NCBI RefSeq assembly: GCF_030915525.1
Contig: NZ_CP133269.1
Span: forward strand, 4,921,001-4,985,000
Direction: 5' to 3'
DNA length: 64,000 bases
Source of the DNA: Neobacillus sp. PS2-9
GTDB taxonomy: Bacteria > Bacillota > Bacilli > Bacillales > Cytobacillaceae
Shown here: positions 41,642-50,893 of the stretch, piece after piece
Layout: every line of letters begins with the position of its first letter
Numbering within the stretch: position 1 is the first letter of the stretch
Program-made: the position numbers and the translations under genes
The notes under the pieces: model-generated
Database searches by the model: none
Seen by the model: the letters and a program-made list of their open reading frames with translations, nothing else
What the model was told of the DNA's origin: nothing

Positions 41642-42265
41642 TTATAATAATTTTGCTTTGATCTCTTCCATACACGACATCAGTGAGAGCTGCACAACCA
41701 TTTTCGTCCCCAAATCCATATGCATCGCTTCTGCGTTAATGAGCAAGAGACACGATGACACCCCAAGTTTCCTTGTTATGACTAATTCACAGCTTTTTTG
41801 TTTGATTAAAGCAGCATGCTCCTTTAACACCTGAAGCAGCATCTTTCCTTCATCTTGATTAATCTCACCAGATTGCAGAAGCTTCTCAAGCACATATACT
41901 TCAAGCATCCTAGTAATCGTAAACGTAGGGCTTCCTTTTTCATTCTCAAGGTAAAAATTCATAACAGCAGATGAAACAATGTTACGTTTTACTAGCTCGT
42001 CTTTTCCTAGCTGCAAGTCAGAAATATTTGGTGAAAACATGTCTGCCAGTTCATCTAGTGATAAATTTTCTTTCATTGTTTGGATTTTATTGATTCTTTC
42101 TAGGATCTTCTCTTTTGGAAAAAAGGTCTCCTGCCCAGTAAAGGTTGATTTACGTATGAACCATTCTTCTGGAATAAGGTCCTTTCGCTTCCATCTATAT
42201 AACTGTCCATAGGAAATTCTCGCAAATTCTAATAGGTCTTTTTTTGAGATTAACTCCTCACTCAT
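41642..42265 (-). CDS. yhbD: YhbD family protein (DUF4004)
   Basis: 207 residues. The N-terminal helix-turn-helix-like segment (ISKKDLLEFARISYGQLYRWKRKDLIP, in two parts) suggests a MerR-type DNA-binding fold; the rest is helical. First gene of the yhbD-yhbE-yhbF group, as in B. subtilis. It may regulate this operon, but there is no direct evidence. Confidence 0.82.
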   Translation of the reverse strand: MSEELISKKDLLEFARISYGQLYRWKRKDLIPEEWFIRKSTFTGQETFFPKEKILERINKIQTMKENLSLDELADMFSPNISDLQLGKDELVKRNIVSSAVMNFYLENEKGSPTFTITRMLEVYVLEKLLQSGEINQDEGKMLLQVLKEHAALIKQKSCELVITRKLGVSSCLLLINAEAMHMDLGTKMVVQLSLMSCMEEIKAKLL

Positions 42266-42345
42266 GATAAAAACCCCTTTCTATTTATCAATGTAACATA
42301 ACACTGTTACGCGTGTAAAGTTATAACTTACAAATTTTTGCAATA

Positions 42346-42382
42346 AAAACACCTCCTACGATTGAATCATCGTAAGAGGCCT
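42346..42382 (-). terminator. Terminator of rex
   Basis: Minus-strand hairpin CCTCTTACGATGA ... CAATCGTAGGAGG followed by a T-rich stretch, directly after the rex stop. The stem starts at CCTCTTACGAT on the minus strand. Confidence 0.85.
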
Positions 42383-42394
42383 TATTATCATGTT

Positions 42395-43048
42395 CTATTC
42401 CTCTACATCCACTGTTGGATAGTGCTTTAAAAAGTAAACCAATGATTGCAGTTCCACTGCCAGGTCAATATGGTGAACCCGAATCGACCCTGGTACATTT
42501 AACCGAGCAGGCGTAAAGTTTAGAATCCCTTTAACTTCCGCTTTTACCAGTCGGTCCGTTATCATTTGCGCAACAGGAGCTGGCACCGTTAAAATAGCCA
42601 CCTGAATATCACTATTTTCTAATACCTTCTCCAAATCATCCATATGATGAACTGGAACTTCGCGAATCGTTGTACCCATTTTTTCCGGATCGACATCAAA
42701 CGCGACCTCGATCTTCGTGTTGTTATTTTTTAAAAAGTTATAATTTAAAAAGGCAGTCCCCAAATTACCGACCCCAATTAACGCAACCTTTGTTAATTCA
42801 TCCTGATCCAGCGTTTTCCGGAAAAAGGTTAACAAATAATTAACATTATAGCCATACCCCTTCTTACCTAATGCCCCAAAATAGGAAAAGTCACGGCGAA
42901 TCGTTGCCGAGTCTACCTTTACCGCTTCACTTAACTCTGCAGATGAAACTCTTTGTTTGCCGGAAGTATGCAGGTTCTTTAAAAATCGATAATAGAGGGG
43001 CAGCCGTTTCGCTGTCGCCTGTGGTATTTTCATCGTTTCGTTACTCAT
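42395..43048 (-). CDS. rex: Redox-sensing transcriptional repressor Rex
   Basis: NADH/NAD-responsive repressor of fermentative and respiratory genes. About 217 residues. Winged helix with the recognition motif [24 protein letters not shown] (read in two parts) and a Rossmann domain opening [16 protein letters not shown]. The start is taken as ATG at 43048 ([16 protein letters not shown]); a GTG at 43060 is also possible, and neither has a clearly better ribosome-binding site. Follows moaC at a distance of 35 bases, as in B. subtilis. Confidence 0.95.
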   Translation of the reverse strand: MSNETMKIPQATAKRLPLYYRFLKNLHTSGKQRVSSAELSEAVKVDSATIRRDFSYFGALGKKGYGYNVNYLLTFFRKTLDQDELTKVALIGVGNLGTAFLNYNFLKNNNTKIEVAFDVDPEKMGTTIREVPVHHMDDLEKVLENSDIQVAILTVPAPVAQMITDRLVKAEVKGILNFTPARLNVPGSIRVHHIDLAVELQSLVYFLKHYPTVDVEE

Positions 43049-43082
43049 ATTCTCCCACACCCCATGAATGGTTTTTTAACTC

Positions 43083-43580
43083 TTATTTAACCTGTTCATT
43101 TCTTCTAAAATCACCGTTTTTACCGCCTGTTTTTTCCACTAAATAGGTTGGCCCAATAACCATCCCTTTATCGACTGCCTTGCACATATCATAAACGGTT
43201 AAAGCACAAGTAGATGCAGCTGTGAGCGCTTCCATTTCCACACCTGTATTCCCCTTTGTTTTCACCGCTGCCTCAATATGTAATTGAAAGTTCCCTGTTT
43301 GCTCCTCTTCCCATGCAAAAGAAATATTCACACCTGTCAGTGGGATGGGATGACACATAGGAATAATATCCCATGTTTTTTTTGCCGCCATCACGGCTGC
43401 AACTTGGGCAACAGCTAGTACATCGCCCTTCTTCATCTCATGATGGGTTATTTTGTAAAAAATCTCTTTACTTACAGTTATGCTAGAATGAGCAAGAGCA
43501 GTACGTGCTGTCTCAGGCTTATCGCTGACATCTACCATCTTTGCTCTGCCTTCTTCATTAAAATGCGTAAATTCGGCCAT
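43083..43580 (-). CDS. moaC: Cyclic pyranopterin monophosphate synthase
   Basis: Molybdenum cofactor biosynthesis: converts the 3',8-cyclo-GTP product of MoaA into cyclic pyranopterin monophosphate. 165 residues. Conserved [12 protein letters not shown] and [28 protein letters not shown] (two parts) carry the active site. ATG at 43580, with AGGAGG nine bases upstream; the longer frame to 43721 enters the divergent promoter region. Followed by rex, and divergent from ydiF as in B. subtilis. Confidence 0.97.
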   Translation of the reverse strand: MAEFTHFNEEGRAKMVDVSDKPETARTALAHSSITVSKEIFYKITHHEMKKGDVLAVAQVAAVMAAKKTWDIIPMCHPIPLTGVNISFAWEEEQTGNFQLHIEAAVKTKGNTGVEMEALTAASTCALTVYDMCKAVDKGMVIGPTYLVEKTGGKNGDFRRNEQVK

Positions 43581-43748
43581 ATAAAAAATCCTCCTACCAA
43601 AAAATAATACACTATTTTTCCTTTTATGTGTGTGAAACTTTGAACGAATCACTAGATTTTTTAAAAGAACAGCACCTAGAAGAGTCCGAGTTATTGCTGT
43701 CATTCCGCTTATACGGTACACTAGTCCTAAGTAATAGAGGTGAATAAA

Positions 43749-45668
43749 ATGATTTTATTGCAAGTAAATCAATTACAAAAATATTATGGTGCTGACCTTA
43801 TTTTATCGAATATAAAGCTAGAATTACAAACGAGAGACCGTGTGGCCCTAGTTGGCCGTAATGGTGCCGGAAAATCGACCTTATTAAAGATTATTGCCGG
43901 ACATTTGTCTCATGATGGCGGCGAAATCATCAAACCAAAAGAAGTAACCATTGGGTACTTAGCTCAAAACACAGGATTAGAATCCAAATTGACCATTTGG
44001 GACGAAATGTTAACCGTATTTGAACCCCTTCAAATCATGGAAAAATCGCTCCGCAAACTGGAAGAGCAAATGGCCGAGCCTTCTGTGTTTGAAGACCCAA
44101 GCAAGTACGAACGGGTGCTGAAAGAATATGATACCCTCCAGGTACAATTCAAGGAACAGGGCGGATACCAGTTTGAAGCTGACATTCGCTCGGTTCTACA
44201 CGGTTTAAATTTCCAGGATCATTCTCTCATGATTGCTAGTTTAAGCGGTGGTCAAAAAACCCGCCTTGCTTTGGGGAAATTACTGCTAACAAAACCTGAT
44301 ATTTTAATATTGGACGAGCCTACCAACCATCTGGATATTGATACCCTTTCATGGCTGGAGCAATATTTGCAGGGGTATGATGGCGCGATCTTAATCGTCT
44401 CTCATGACCGCTACTTCTTAGATAAAGTCGTGAATCAGGTCTATGAAGTATCCCGCAAGCAAATCCAACGTTTTCCGGGTAACTATAGTTCTTACCTTGA
44501 ACAAAAAGCGGCCAATTATGAGCGCAATTTGAAGGTTTATGAAAAACAACAGCAAGAGGTCGCTAATTTACAGGATTTTATCCAACGGAATCTAGCGAGA
44601 GCGTCCACCACCAAACAAGCGCAAAGCCGCCGGAAAAAGCTTGAGAAAATGGACATAATGGACCGACCTCTTGGTGATGAAAAGTCTGCCACTTTCGCTT
44701 TTGAAATTGAAAGACAAACCGGGAATGATGTATTAACTGTCGATTCTCTTGCTGTGGGCTACAGTGGTGAGAAGGTATCTGAGGCGATCTCGTTCCGGGC
44801 CTTTAAGGGAGAAAGCATTGCTCTTGTGGGTCCAAATGGAATTGGTAAGTCTACGCTTTTAAAAACGATTATTAAGAAGCTCCCTGCCCTTGCCGGAACT
44901 ATCCATTATGGAACAAACCTTTCCATTGGCTATTACGATCAGGAACAGGCGGAATTAACCTCTAATAAGCGTGTATTAAATGAGCTTTGGGATGATTATC
45001 CACTGAAAAATGAAAAAGAAATCCGAACCGTTCTTGGAAACTTCTTATTCTCTGGTGATGATGTGTTAAAAATAGTCTCCACTCTTAGCGGCGGGGAGAA
45101 AGCTCGATTAGCACTTGCGAAGCTGATGCTAGAAAAGGCCAATGTTCTCATTCTTGACGAGCCTACGAACCACCTGGACCTTGATAGTAAGGAAGTCCTT
45201 GAGAATGCACTAATTGATTATCCCGGAACCATTTTGTTTGTGTCCCATGACCGGTATTTTATAAACCGGATTGCCACTAAGGTATTGGAATTAAGCAGAC
45301 ATGGCAGCATGGAGTACCTTGGGGATTATGATTATTATCTTGAAAAGAAGCTCGAGCAGGAAGAATTGGCTGCATTAGCACTAGCTGAATCGTCTAAAAA
45401 GGCTGCTCAGCAAGAAGCTTTCGAGAAGAACTCTTATCAACAGGATAAAGAAAGCAAAAAGCTGGAGCGCCAGCGCAAAAGGAAATTAGAAGAAATCGAG
45501 TTACGGATTGAAGAGCTTGAGGAACAGATTCAGGAGTGCGAACAGCAGTTATGTAACCCAGAGGTTTTTCAAAATCACGAAAAAGTGTTAGAAATTAACA
45601 TAAAAAGCGAAAAAGCGAAGGCAGAGCTTGAGCACTTGATGGAAGAGTGGGCTGAGCTGGCAGATTAA
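43749..45668 (+). CDS. ydiF: ABC-F family ribosome-associated ATPase (YdiF)
   Basis: 639 residues, two ABC domains in one chain without membrane segments. Walker [10 protein letters not shown] and GPNGIGKST; signature [12 protein letters not shown] and [12 protein letters not shown]; Walker [13 protein letters not shown] in both. The linker between them (about 245-300) and the coiled-coil C-terminal extension (about 560-639, [20 protein letters not shown]) are typical. ABC-F proteins act on translating ribosomes. ATG at 43749, with AGAGGTG upstream; a GTG at 43740 is also in frame. Confidence 0.94.
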   Translation: MILLQVNQLQKYYGADLILSNIKLELQTRDRVALVGRNGAGKSTLLKIIAGHLSHDGGEIIKPKEVTIGYLAQNTGLESKLTIWDEMLTVFEPLQIMEKSLRKLEEQMAEPSVFEDPSKYERVLKEYDTLQVQFKEQGGYQFEADIRSVLHGLNFQDHSLMIASLSGGQKTRLALGKLLLTKPDILILDEPTNHLDIDTLSWLEQYLQGYDGAILIVSHDRYFLDKVVNQVYEVSRKQIQRFPGNYSSYLEQKAANYERNLKVYEKQQQEVANLQDFIQRNLARASTTKQAQSRRKKLEKMDIMDRPLGDEKSATFAFEIERQTGNDVLTVDSLAVGYSGEKVSEAISFRAFKGESIALVGPNGIGKSTLLKTIIKKLPALAGTIHYGTNLSIGYYDQEQAELTSNKRVLNELWDDYPLKNEKEIRTVLGNFLFSGDDVLKIVSTLSGGEKARLALAKLMLEKANVLILDEPTNHLDLDSKEVLENALIDYPGTILFVSHDRYFINRIATKVLELSRHGSMEYLGDYDYYLEKKLEQEELAALALAESSKKAAQQEAFEKNSYQQDKESKKLERQRKRKLEEIELRIEELEEQIQECEQQLCNPEVFQNHEKVLEINIKSEKAKAELEHLMEEWAELAD

Positions 45669-45671
45669 TAG

Positions 45672-45703
45672 GAAAAACCGGGCGGATGCGCCCGGTTTTT
45701 TTG
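45672..45703 (+). terminator. Terminator of ydiF
   Basis: Hairpin AAAACCGGGCG-GAT-CGCCCGGTTTTTTT directly after the ydiF stop. Confidence 0.92.
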
Positions 45704-45737
45704 CTATAGTTATGTCTGTCTATGTACTGGGGGAGTT

Positions 45738-45850
45738 TTTTCTACACACTTTTGTTGTTTTTCTACACAAATCAGCGATATTTCTACACACTTTCCGATT
45801 ATTTCTACACATTTTTCAATTTTTTCTACACACTTTCATCATTTATCTAC
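45738..45850. repeat. Phased array of TTTCTACACA motifs, exact 21-bp period
   Basis: CTACAC starts at 45742, 45763, 45784, 45805 and 45826, with CTACAA at 45847: exactly 21 bp every time. The extended unit is TTTTCTACACACTTT with divergent fillers. Read as protein it gives FLHTF repeats, but no ribosome-binding site or other coding sign is seen. It merges on the right into a DnaA-box cluster. Confidence 0.9.
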
Positions 45851-45871
45851 AAATTTTAATAAAACCGCCCT

Positions 45872-46115
45872 TTTTCCACAGCCTTATCTACATTTCAAAG
45901 CTTACTATTTCAGTTACTCCACACACTTTTCCACATTATCCACAGTAAATACTGTTTTTATCCACATTATCCACATTATCACATGCACTTATCCACATTT
46001 TTTCATGATGAGACTTTTTTAGAAAATAATTATCCACAAAAACACTCGTTTTTAAATGCAAAGTAATTACACTGCAAAAAAAAGATTTCTTATCTGGGAA
46101 GTCTTTTTATCCACA
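45872..46115 (+). promoter_or_regulatory. DnaA-box cluster (TTATCCACA)
   Basis: Six perfect TTATCCACA 9-mers, all on the plus strand, start at 45936, 45958, 45967, 45989, 46030 and 46107. Near matches are TTTTCCACA at 45872 and 45927 and TTATCTACA at 45884. Two pairs are back to back (45927/45936 and 45958/45967). TTATCCACA is the standard DnaA box. The position between ydiF and the t6A gene tsaD (with the sugar module inserted) matches the gcp area of B. subtilis, where I recall a DnaA-box cluster outside oriC. Likely titrates DnaA. Confidence 0.82.
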
Positions 46116-46174
46116 ACTAATTGCAAATTGGCTCTTTTGTTTACATTCTATTTCAATAAACCCATTAAAAAGTT

Positions 46175-47143
46175 TTATGCCCACCACATATCGACGTTCT
46201 TCTCTTTAAAAAGGGAACCTTTTAGCAGAGTGATGGCTTTACCTAAACCTTCATCAATGGATGCTAACATGTCTTCGTGTTCAATCGATAGGACATAATC
46301 ATATCCAACCGCACGAAGTATACTGACAATGTCTTTCCAAACCTTTTCTTCCTGACCATAACCAACCGAACGAAACGACCAGGAGCGATTGACGATTTCA
46401 CTATAGTGCTTTGTATCTAAAACACCATTTTTTCGGATATTGGAATCGTCTAAATAGGTGTCCTTTGCATGGAAGTGGAAAATCGCTTTCTCTCGACCTA
46501 AAGTTTTAATAGCTTCAACAGGATCAATTCCTTGCCAGATTATGTGGCTCGGATCAAAGTTTGCTCCAATATTATTACCTGCATGCTCTCTAATCTTCAA
46601 AAGAGTTTCCGGGTTGTATACGACAAATCCTGGATGCATTTCAAAAGCTACCTTTATTCCATGCTCTTTCGCAAATTGCGCTTCTTCCTTCCAATAAGGA
46701 ATAACTTGTTCATTCCATTGCCAGTTCAAAATTTCCAAAAAATCCGGCGGCCAAGCGCAGGTCACCCAATTTGGGTATTTCGCACCAGGATGATCACCTG
46801 GACACCCCGAAAACGTATTGACAACCGGTACTTCTAATTGTTCAGCAAGCAACACCGTTTTACGCCATACATCATGTGCTTTTTGAGCAATGGTTTGATC
46901 GGGATGGAGTGGATTCCCATGACAGCTTAGAGCACTAACCATCAACCCTCTGCTTTCCACTGCCTTTTTAAACGCCTTTATTTTTTCCTGTTCATCTAGT
47001 AATACATCTGGATTACAATGATGATTCCCAGGATAATTTCCCGTACCTAATTCAATCGCTTCAATCCCTAGCTCACACATCTTATCCAACATCGCATCAA
47101 AAGACAAGCCCTGATAAGGAACAGTAAAGAGACCTAATTTCAC
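46175..47143 (-). CDS. Sugar phosphate isomerase/epimerase (TIM barrel, IolE-like)
   Basis: 322 residues. AP-endonuclease-2-like TIM barrel: KLGLFTVPYQGLSFD at the N-terminus, IEAIELGTGNYPG, the metal site region EMHPGFVVYNPETLL, NIGANFDPSHIIWQG and VLSIEHEDML. GTG start at 47143 overlaps the stop of the dehydrogenase upstream (GTGA), with AGGGGGTG five bases before. Probably isomerises, epimerises or eliminates a keto-sugar made by the dehydrogenases of this operon, by analogy with YcjR/YcjS-type pairs. Last gene of the sugar operon. Confidence 0.85.
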   Translation of the reverse strand: MKLGLFTVPYQGLSFDAMLDKMCELGIEAIELGTGNYPGNHHCNPDVLLDEQEKIKAFKKAVESRGLMVSALSCHGNPLHPDQTIAQKAHDVWRKTVLLAEQLEVPVVNTFSGCPGDHPGAKYPNWVTCAWPPDFLEILNWQWNEQVIPYWKEEAQFAKEHGIKVAFEMHPGFVVYNPETLLKIREHAGNNIGANFDPSHIIWQGIDPVEAIKTLGREKAIFHFHAKDTYLDDSNIRKNGVLDTKHYSEIVNRSWSFRSVGYGQEEKVWKDIVSILRAVGYDYVLSIEHEDMLASIDEGLGKAITLLKGSLFKEKNVDMWWA

Positions 47144-48330
47144 TGTTGCACCCCCTGTTCCACTTGCACCATTGTCCATTTTTGATGCTCATGACTTTCT
47201 AAGATTGCATCCGTAATAAGCATTGATAGATGACCATCTTCAAAGGTTGCAAATGTAGGTCGATCGGTCGATAAATTTTTTCCATCACGAATAAAAGAAT
47301 AGAAATGTAACATCATATTTTTCAATGCATCTGGCCAGCCTTCGTTATGCCCTCCAGGATGGTGAATAGCTGAATTCACGTCTGGATTGAACAATCCAGG
47401 ATCTGCAAGTAACACTCCATTCGGACTATTTCGATTACCAATCCAAATTTTTTCAGGTTCTTCTTGGTTCCAAAATGCAGAACCAAGGCTACCATTAATT
47501 TCAAAACTTAACCGATTTTTCCGTCCAGCGCTTACCTGTGAAACAGTAAATACACCACGTGTTCCATCATCAAATCGAACGAGAACAGATGCAAGATCTT
47601 CTGTATTTACGGGAACATCTTCAAATTGCTGTTCCTGAGCTTCCCTAGTTCCAGCGTTCACTCCAAACGTAGCAGCATTCTGTTTTGGCCTTTTTCGGGT
47701 CGGATGGACCGTGCCCAAATCTGCAAATACCTCAGCAATCTTCTTTCCTGTTACATATTGAACCGTATCACACCAGTGGGAACCAATATCTGCCACTGCA
47801 CGTGATTTTCCGCCAACTTCAGGTGCTAAACGCCAATTGTAATCTGTTTCATATAAAAGCCAATCTTGAAGATAACTGCCATGAACAAGGTTTATTTTTC
47901 CTAACTCCTCATTTCGAACCATGGATTCTAGTTGGCGGACTGATGGGAATTGTCTATAGTTAAAATTAACACCATGAACCACTTGATGTTCTCGTGCCAA
48001 TGCTAACAATTCAGCCGATTGTTGGCTAGAAACGGCAAGCGGTTTTTCCGAAAGCACATGCTTACCCGCTAAAATGATCTCTTTATTAATTTGAAAATGA
48101 AGGTGATTCGGTGTACAATTGTGTACCACCTGAATTTCTTCATCCTGCAGCATGTCCTTGTAATCACCATATGCCTTAGGAATACCAAGCTCAGCTGCTT
48201 TTTTTTCAGCAGCCTCCTGATTTGACTCTGCTAGACCAATCACTTCTACAAACCCTAGTCGTCTCACTGCCTCTATATGTGTTGGTCCAATAAAACCTGT
48301 CCCGATTATTCCCACCTTTATTTTTTCCAT
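47140..48330 (-). CDS. Gfo/Idh/MocA sugar dehydrogenase 1
   Basis: 396 residues. The Rossmann domain starts VGIIGTGFIGPTHIEA; HVLSEKPLAVS (about 93-103) has the catalytic-type Lys; NFNYRQFPSVRQ and DIGSHWCDTVQYV (conserved Asp and His) are in the C-terminal domain. NAD(P)-dependent oxidation of a sugar, glycoside or cyclitol. Its C-terminal region shares HxNEGWPDA-type sequence with enzymes acting on intact glycosides. Overlaps the isomerase downstream by 4 bases. Confidence 0.87.
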   Translation of the reverse strand: MEKIKVGIIGTGFIGPTHIEAVRRLGFVEVIGLAESNQEAAEKKAAELGIPKAYGDYKDMLQDEEIQVVHNCTPNHLHFQINKEIILAGKHVLSEKPLAVSSQQSAELLALAREHQVVHGVNFNYRQFPSVRQLESMVRNEELGKINLVHGSYLQDWLLYETDYNWRLAPEVGGKSRAVADIGSHWCDTVQYVTGKKIAEVFADLGTVHPTRKRPKQNAATFGVNAGTREAQEQQFEDVPVNTEDLASVLVRFDDGTRGVFTVSQVSAGRKNRLSFEINGSLGSAFWNQEEPEKIWIGNRNSPNGVLLADPGLFNPDVNSAIHHPGGHNEGWPDALKNMMLHFYSFIRDGKNLSTDRPTFATFEDGHLSMLITDAILESHEHQKWTMVQVEQGVQQ

Positions 48331-48359
48331 TTTGATATTCTCCTCCCCTGAATGATGAA

Positions 48360-49352
48360 TTATTTAGAAACGGCTTTTTTCCCGAAGGCAACAGCAAGAA
48401 TGATAATCAAACCTTTAATAATCATTTGTTGACTGACATCAAGCCCCATAATAATTAGGCCGTTATTAATCGTTCCAATCATAAGGGAACCAATAACAGT
48501 TCCAATAACTGTTCCCACTCCGCCAAAAAGACTAGTTCCGCCAAGAATGACAGCCGCGATAACTGATAACTCATCCCCTTCACCGAAGGTAAATCTTCCT
48601 GCATGCATCCGCCCAGCATATAAAATTCCAGCGAATCCAGCCATTAAACCCGTTCCTAAAAAGACCATTAGTTTAATTTTTGCTGTCTTTACTCCAGAAA
48701 ATTTAGCTGCATTTTCATTTCCACCTGTTGCTAAGGTCTGTCTTCCAAATGCTGTTTTTCGTAAAAGAACATGCCCTACGATTGTTACTAGGAGCGTCCA
48801 AATTAATAGAATGGGCACAGTGCCAATATCTCCAGAACCGAATAAGAAGTTAAAATTAACATCTACAATTGGGACCGGTGCGGTATTTGTAACCCACATC
48901 GCCGCACCCTTTATAATACCCATCATCCCTAATGTCACAAGGAAGGATGGTATGGCTACTTTCGTAATCAACAAACCATTGATTAATCCAATTATTAATC
49001 CGGTTCCCACACCAGCAATCAGACCGCCGACGATCCCAAAACCTGCTTGTAAAGCTAAGGCTGCTGTTAAAGAGGATAAAGCTGTGACCGATCCTACGGA
49101 TAAGTCAATTTCCCCTGTGCTAATGACAAACGTCATAGCTACCGCCATAATCGAAATCATCGCTGTTTGTCGTACAATATTTAAAAGGTTAGTAGACGAT
49201 AGAAAGCCATCATCTAAAAGAGTCATAGAAAAATAGATTAAAACACCTATAAAGGCAAAGTAGACTATATAGTTACGCCATTCGAATTTCTTTTTCAGCT
49301 GAGGGTTTGTTCTAATTGTTGGTTCATTTACTTTAATATCCTTGGATAGCAT
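48360..49352 (-). CDS. Sugar ABC transporter permease (RbsC-like)
   Basis: 330 residues, about 8-10 membrane helices. Family motifs ISTGEIDLSVGSVTALSSL (about 70-88) and GGNENAAKFSGVKT (about 205-218). Pairs with the ATPase upstream (20-base overlap of reading frames) and the binding protein at 52106. Imports a monosaccharide or related polyol. Confidence 0.93.
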   Translation of the reverse strand: MLSKDIKVNEPTIRTNPQLKKKFEWRNYIVYFAFIGVLIYFSMTLLDDGFLSSTNLLNIVRQTAMISIMAVAMTFVISTGEIDLSVGSVTALSSLTAALALQAGFGIVGGLIAGVGTGLIIGLINGLLITKVAIPSFLVTLGMMGIIKGAAMWVTNTAPVPIVDVNFNFLFGSGDIGTVPILLIWTLLVTIVGHVLLRKTAFGRQTLATGGNENAAKFSGVKTAKIKLMVFLGTGLMAGFAGILYAGRMHAGRFTFGEGDELSVIAAVILGGTSLFGGVGTVIGTVIGSLMIGTINNGLIIMGLDVSQQMIIKGLIIILAVAFGKKAVSK

Positions 49353-50838
49353 GTTGAAGCTCCTCCTCTGTGTTTATCTCTGCTCTTTTAATGTCCTTCG
49401 TGACCTTGCCCTCATGGAGAACAATAACCCTGTCACTTACTGCTAAAAGTTCAGGAAGTTCCGAAGAAATGACGATTATGGCCTTACCATTGTCAGCCAG
49501 TTCGCGAATAATATCCATAATCTCTGTTTTGGCACCAATATCCACACCGATGGTTGGCTCATCTAGTATAAGAACATCCGGATTATTTGATAACCATTTA
49601 GCCAAAACAATCTTTTGTTGATTACCCCCTGATAATAATTTAGTCGTTTTAAAAATATCATCCGTCTTAATATTTAACTTTTCCACTAATTGCTCTGAGA
49701 GTCTATTGGCTTTTTTCTCATCGAGAAAAATTCCTTTTTTAAGATTCTTTACAAAAGGGAGGATTAAATTATCTTTAACCGAATGGTCGAGAACTAACCC
49801 CTGAACTCTTCGGTCCTCAGGAATCAAGGCAAGCCCTTCTTTAATCCCGTCATTCGGGCTCTTCACAGACACTTTATTGCCCTTAACAAAAATTTCTCCT
49901 TTTTCTTTCGGGTCTATTCCAAATATGGAACGTGCCATTTCAGACCTTCCGCTTCCCATCAGACCCGCTACCCCTAAGATTTCACCAGGATATAGCTTAA
50001 AATTAATATCCTGAACCTTTGTTCCTGATGCTAACTCTTTTACTTCCAAAGCAGGGGTGACATCCATAGAATAAATACGTTCCTTCCAGTCGAACGCCTT
50101 ATCTAACTCCGCCCCAACAATATGCTGAATAACAGCTTCTAAACTGGTAGATTCACAGTGTTCTGTTACTACATTTTTGCCGTCTCGGAGAATCGTGATG
50201 CGATCACAAATCTCAAAAATTTCATCCATACGGTGGGATATATATATAATAGAAATTCCTTTTCGCTTTAATTTATTAATGAAAGAGAAGAGAACTTCCG
50301 TTTCTTTCTTGGTTAATGAAGACGTTGGTTCGTCCATAATGAGGATTTTCGCTTCTTGGGATAATGCTTTGGCAATTTCCGTCATCTGCCAAAAACCTAC
50401 TCCTAAATTTTCGACTACTTCATTGGGATCAATATCTACTTCAAGTTCTTTTAATAACTCTCTTGTCCGTTCAATACCTTCTTTATCGTTTAGTAATCCA
50501 AATGCATTCTTCGATTCTCTAGTTAAGAAAATATTTTGTGCAACGGTTAATGTAGGAATTAAGCTAAATTCTTGGTAAATCATTGAAATATAATTGGCTC
50601 TTGCATCATTTGTATTCTTTATTGAAACCGGTTTTTCATCAATAAAAATATCTCCAGAATCAGCTTTATAAACACCGGTTAATATTTTCATTAACGTGGA
50701 TTTCCCAGCTCCATTTCCACCCATGAGGGCATGAACTTCCCCCTTTTCTACCGAGAATCCCACTGATTTTAAAACGGTAATTCCATTAAAGGACTTTGAG
50801 ATATTTTCCATTTTAAGAATTGTCTGTTCCAAGTCCAT
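49333..50838 (-). CDS. Sugar ABC transporter ATPase (RbsA-like, duplicated)
   Basis: About 501 residues with two ABC halves. The first has [10 protein letters not shown] (Walker A) and ILIMDEPTSSL (Walker B); the second has GLMGSGRSE (degenerate Walker A) and LSGGNQQKIVLAKWL plus [12 protein letters not shown]. Energises import through the adjacent permease. The start could be GTG 50841, ATG 50838 or TTG 50832; the Shine-Dalgarno GAGGGTG lies in this stretch, so the exact start is uncertain. Confidence 0.93.
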   Translation of the reverse strand: MDLEQTILKMENISKSFNGITVLKSVGFSVEKGEVHALMGGNGAGKSTLMKILTGVYKADSGDIFIDEKPVSIKNTNDARANYISMIYQEFSLIPTLTVAQNIFLTRESKNAFGLLNDKEGIERTRELLKELEVDIDPNEVVENLGVGFWQMTEIAKALSQEAKILIMDEPTSSLTKKETEVLFSFINKLKRKGISIIYISHRMDEIFEICDRITILRDGKNVVTEHCESTSLEAVIQHIVGAELDKAFDWKERIYSMDVTPALEVKELASGTKVQDINFKLYPGEILGVAGLMGSGRSEMARSIFGIDPKEKGEIFVKGNKVSVKSPNDGIKEGLALIPEDRRVQGLVLDHSVKDNLILPFVKNLKKGIFLDEKKANRLSEQLVEKLNIKTDDIFKTTKLLSGGNQQKIVLAKWLSNNPDVLILDEPTIGVDIGAKTEIMDIIRELADNGKAIIVISSELPELLAVSDRVIVLHEGKVTKDIKRAEINTEEELQHAIQGY

Positions 50839-50893
50839 CACCCTCTTTTTTTACAAGAGGCTACTCACTCACTGAGCAGCCTCTATCATTTTA

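Noticed and set aside
45712..45948. Possible FLHTF-repeat peptide of 78 residues
   Set aside because: The 7-residue period is forced by the 21-bp DNA repeat; no ribosome-binding site, and the other two arrays do not encode similar peptides.
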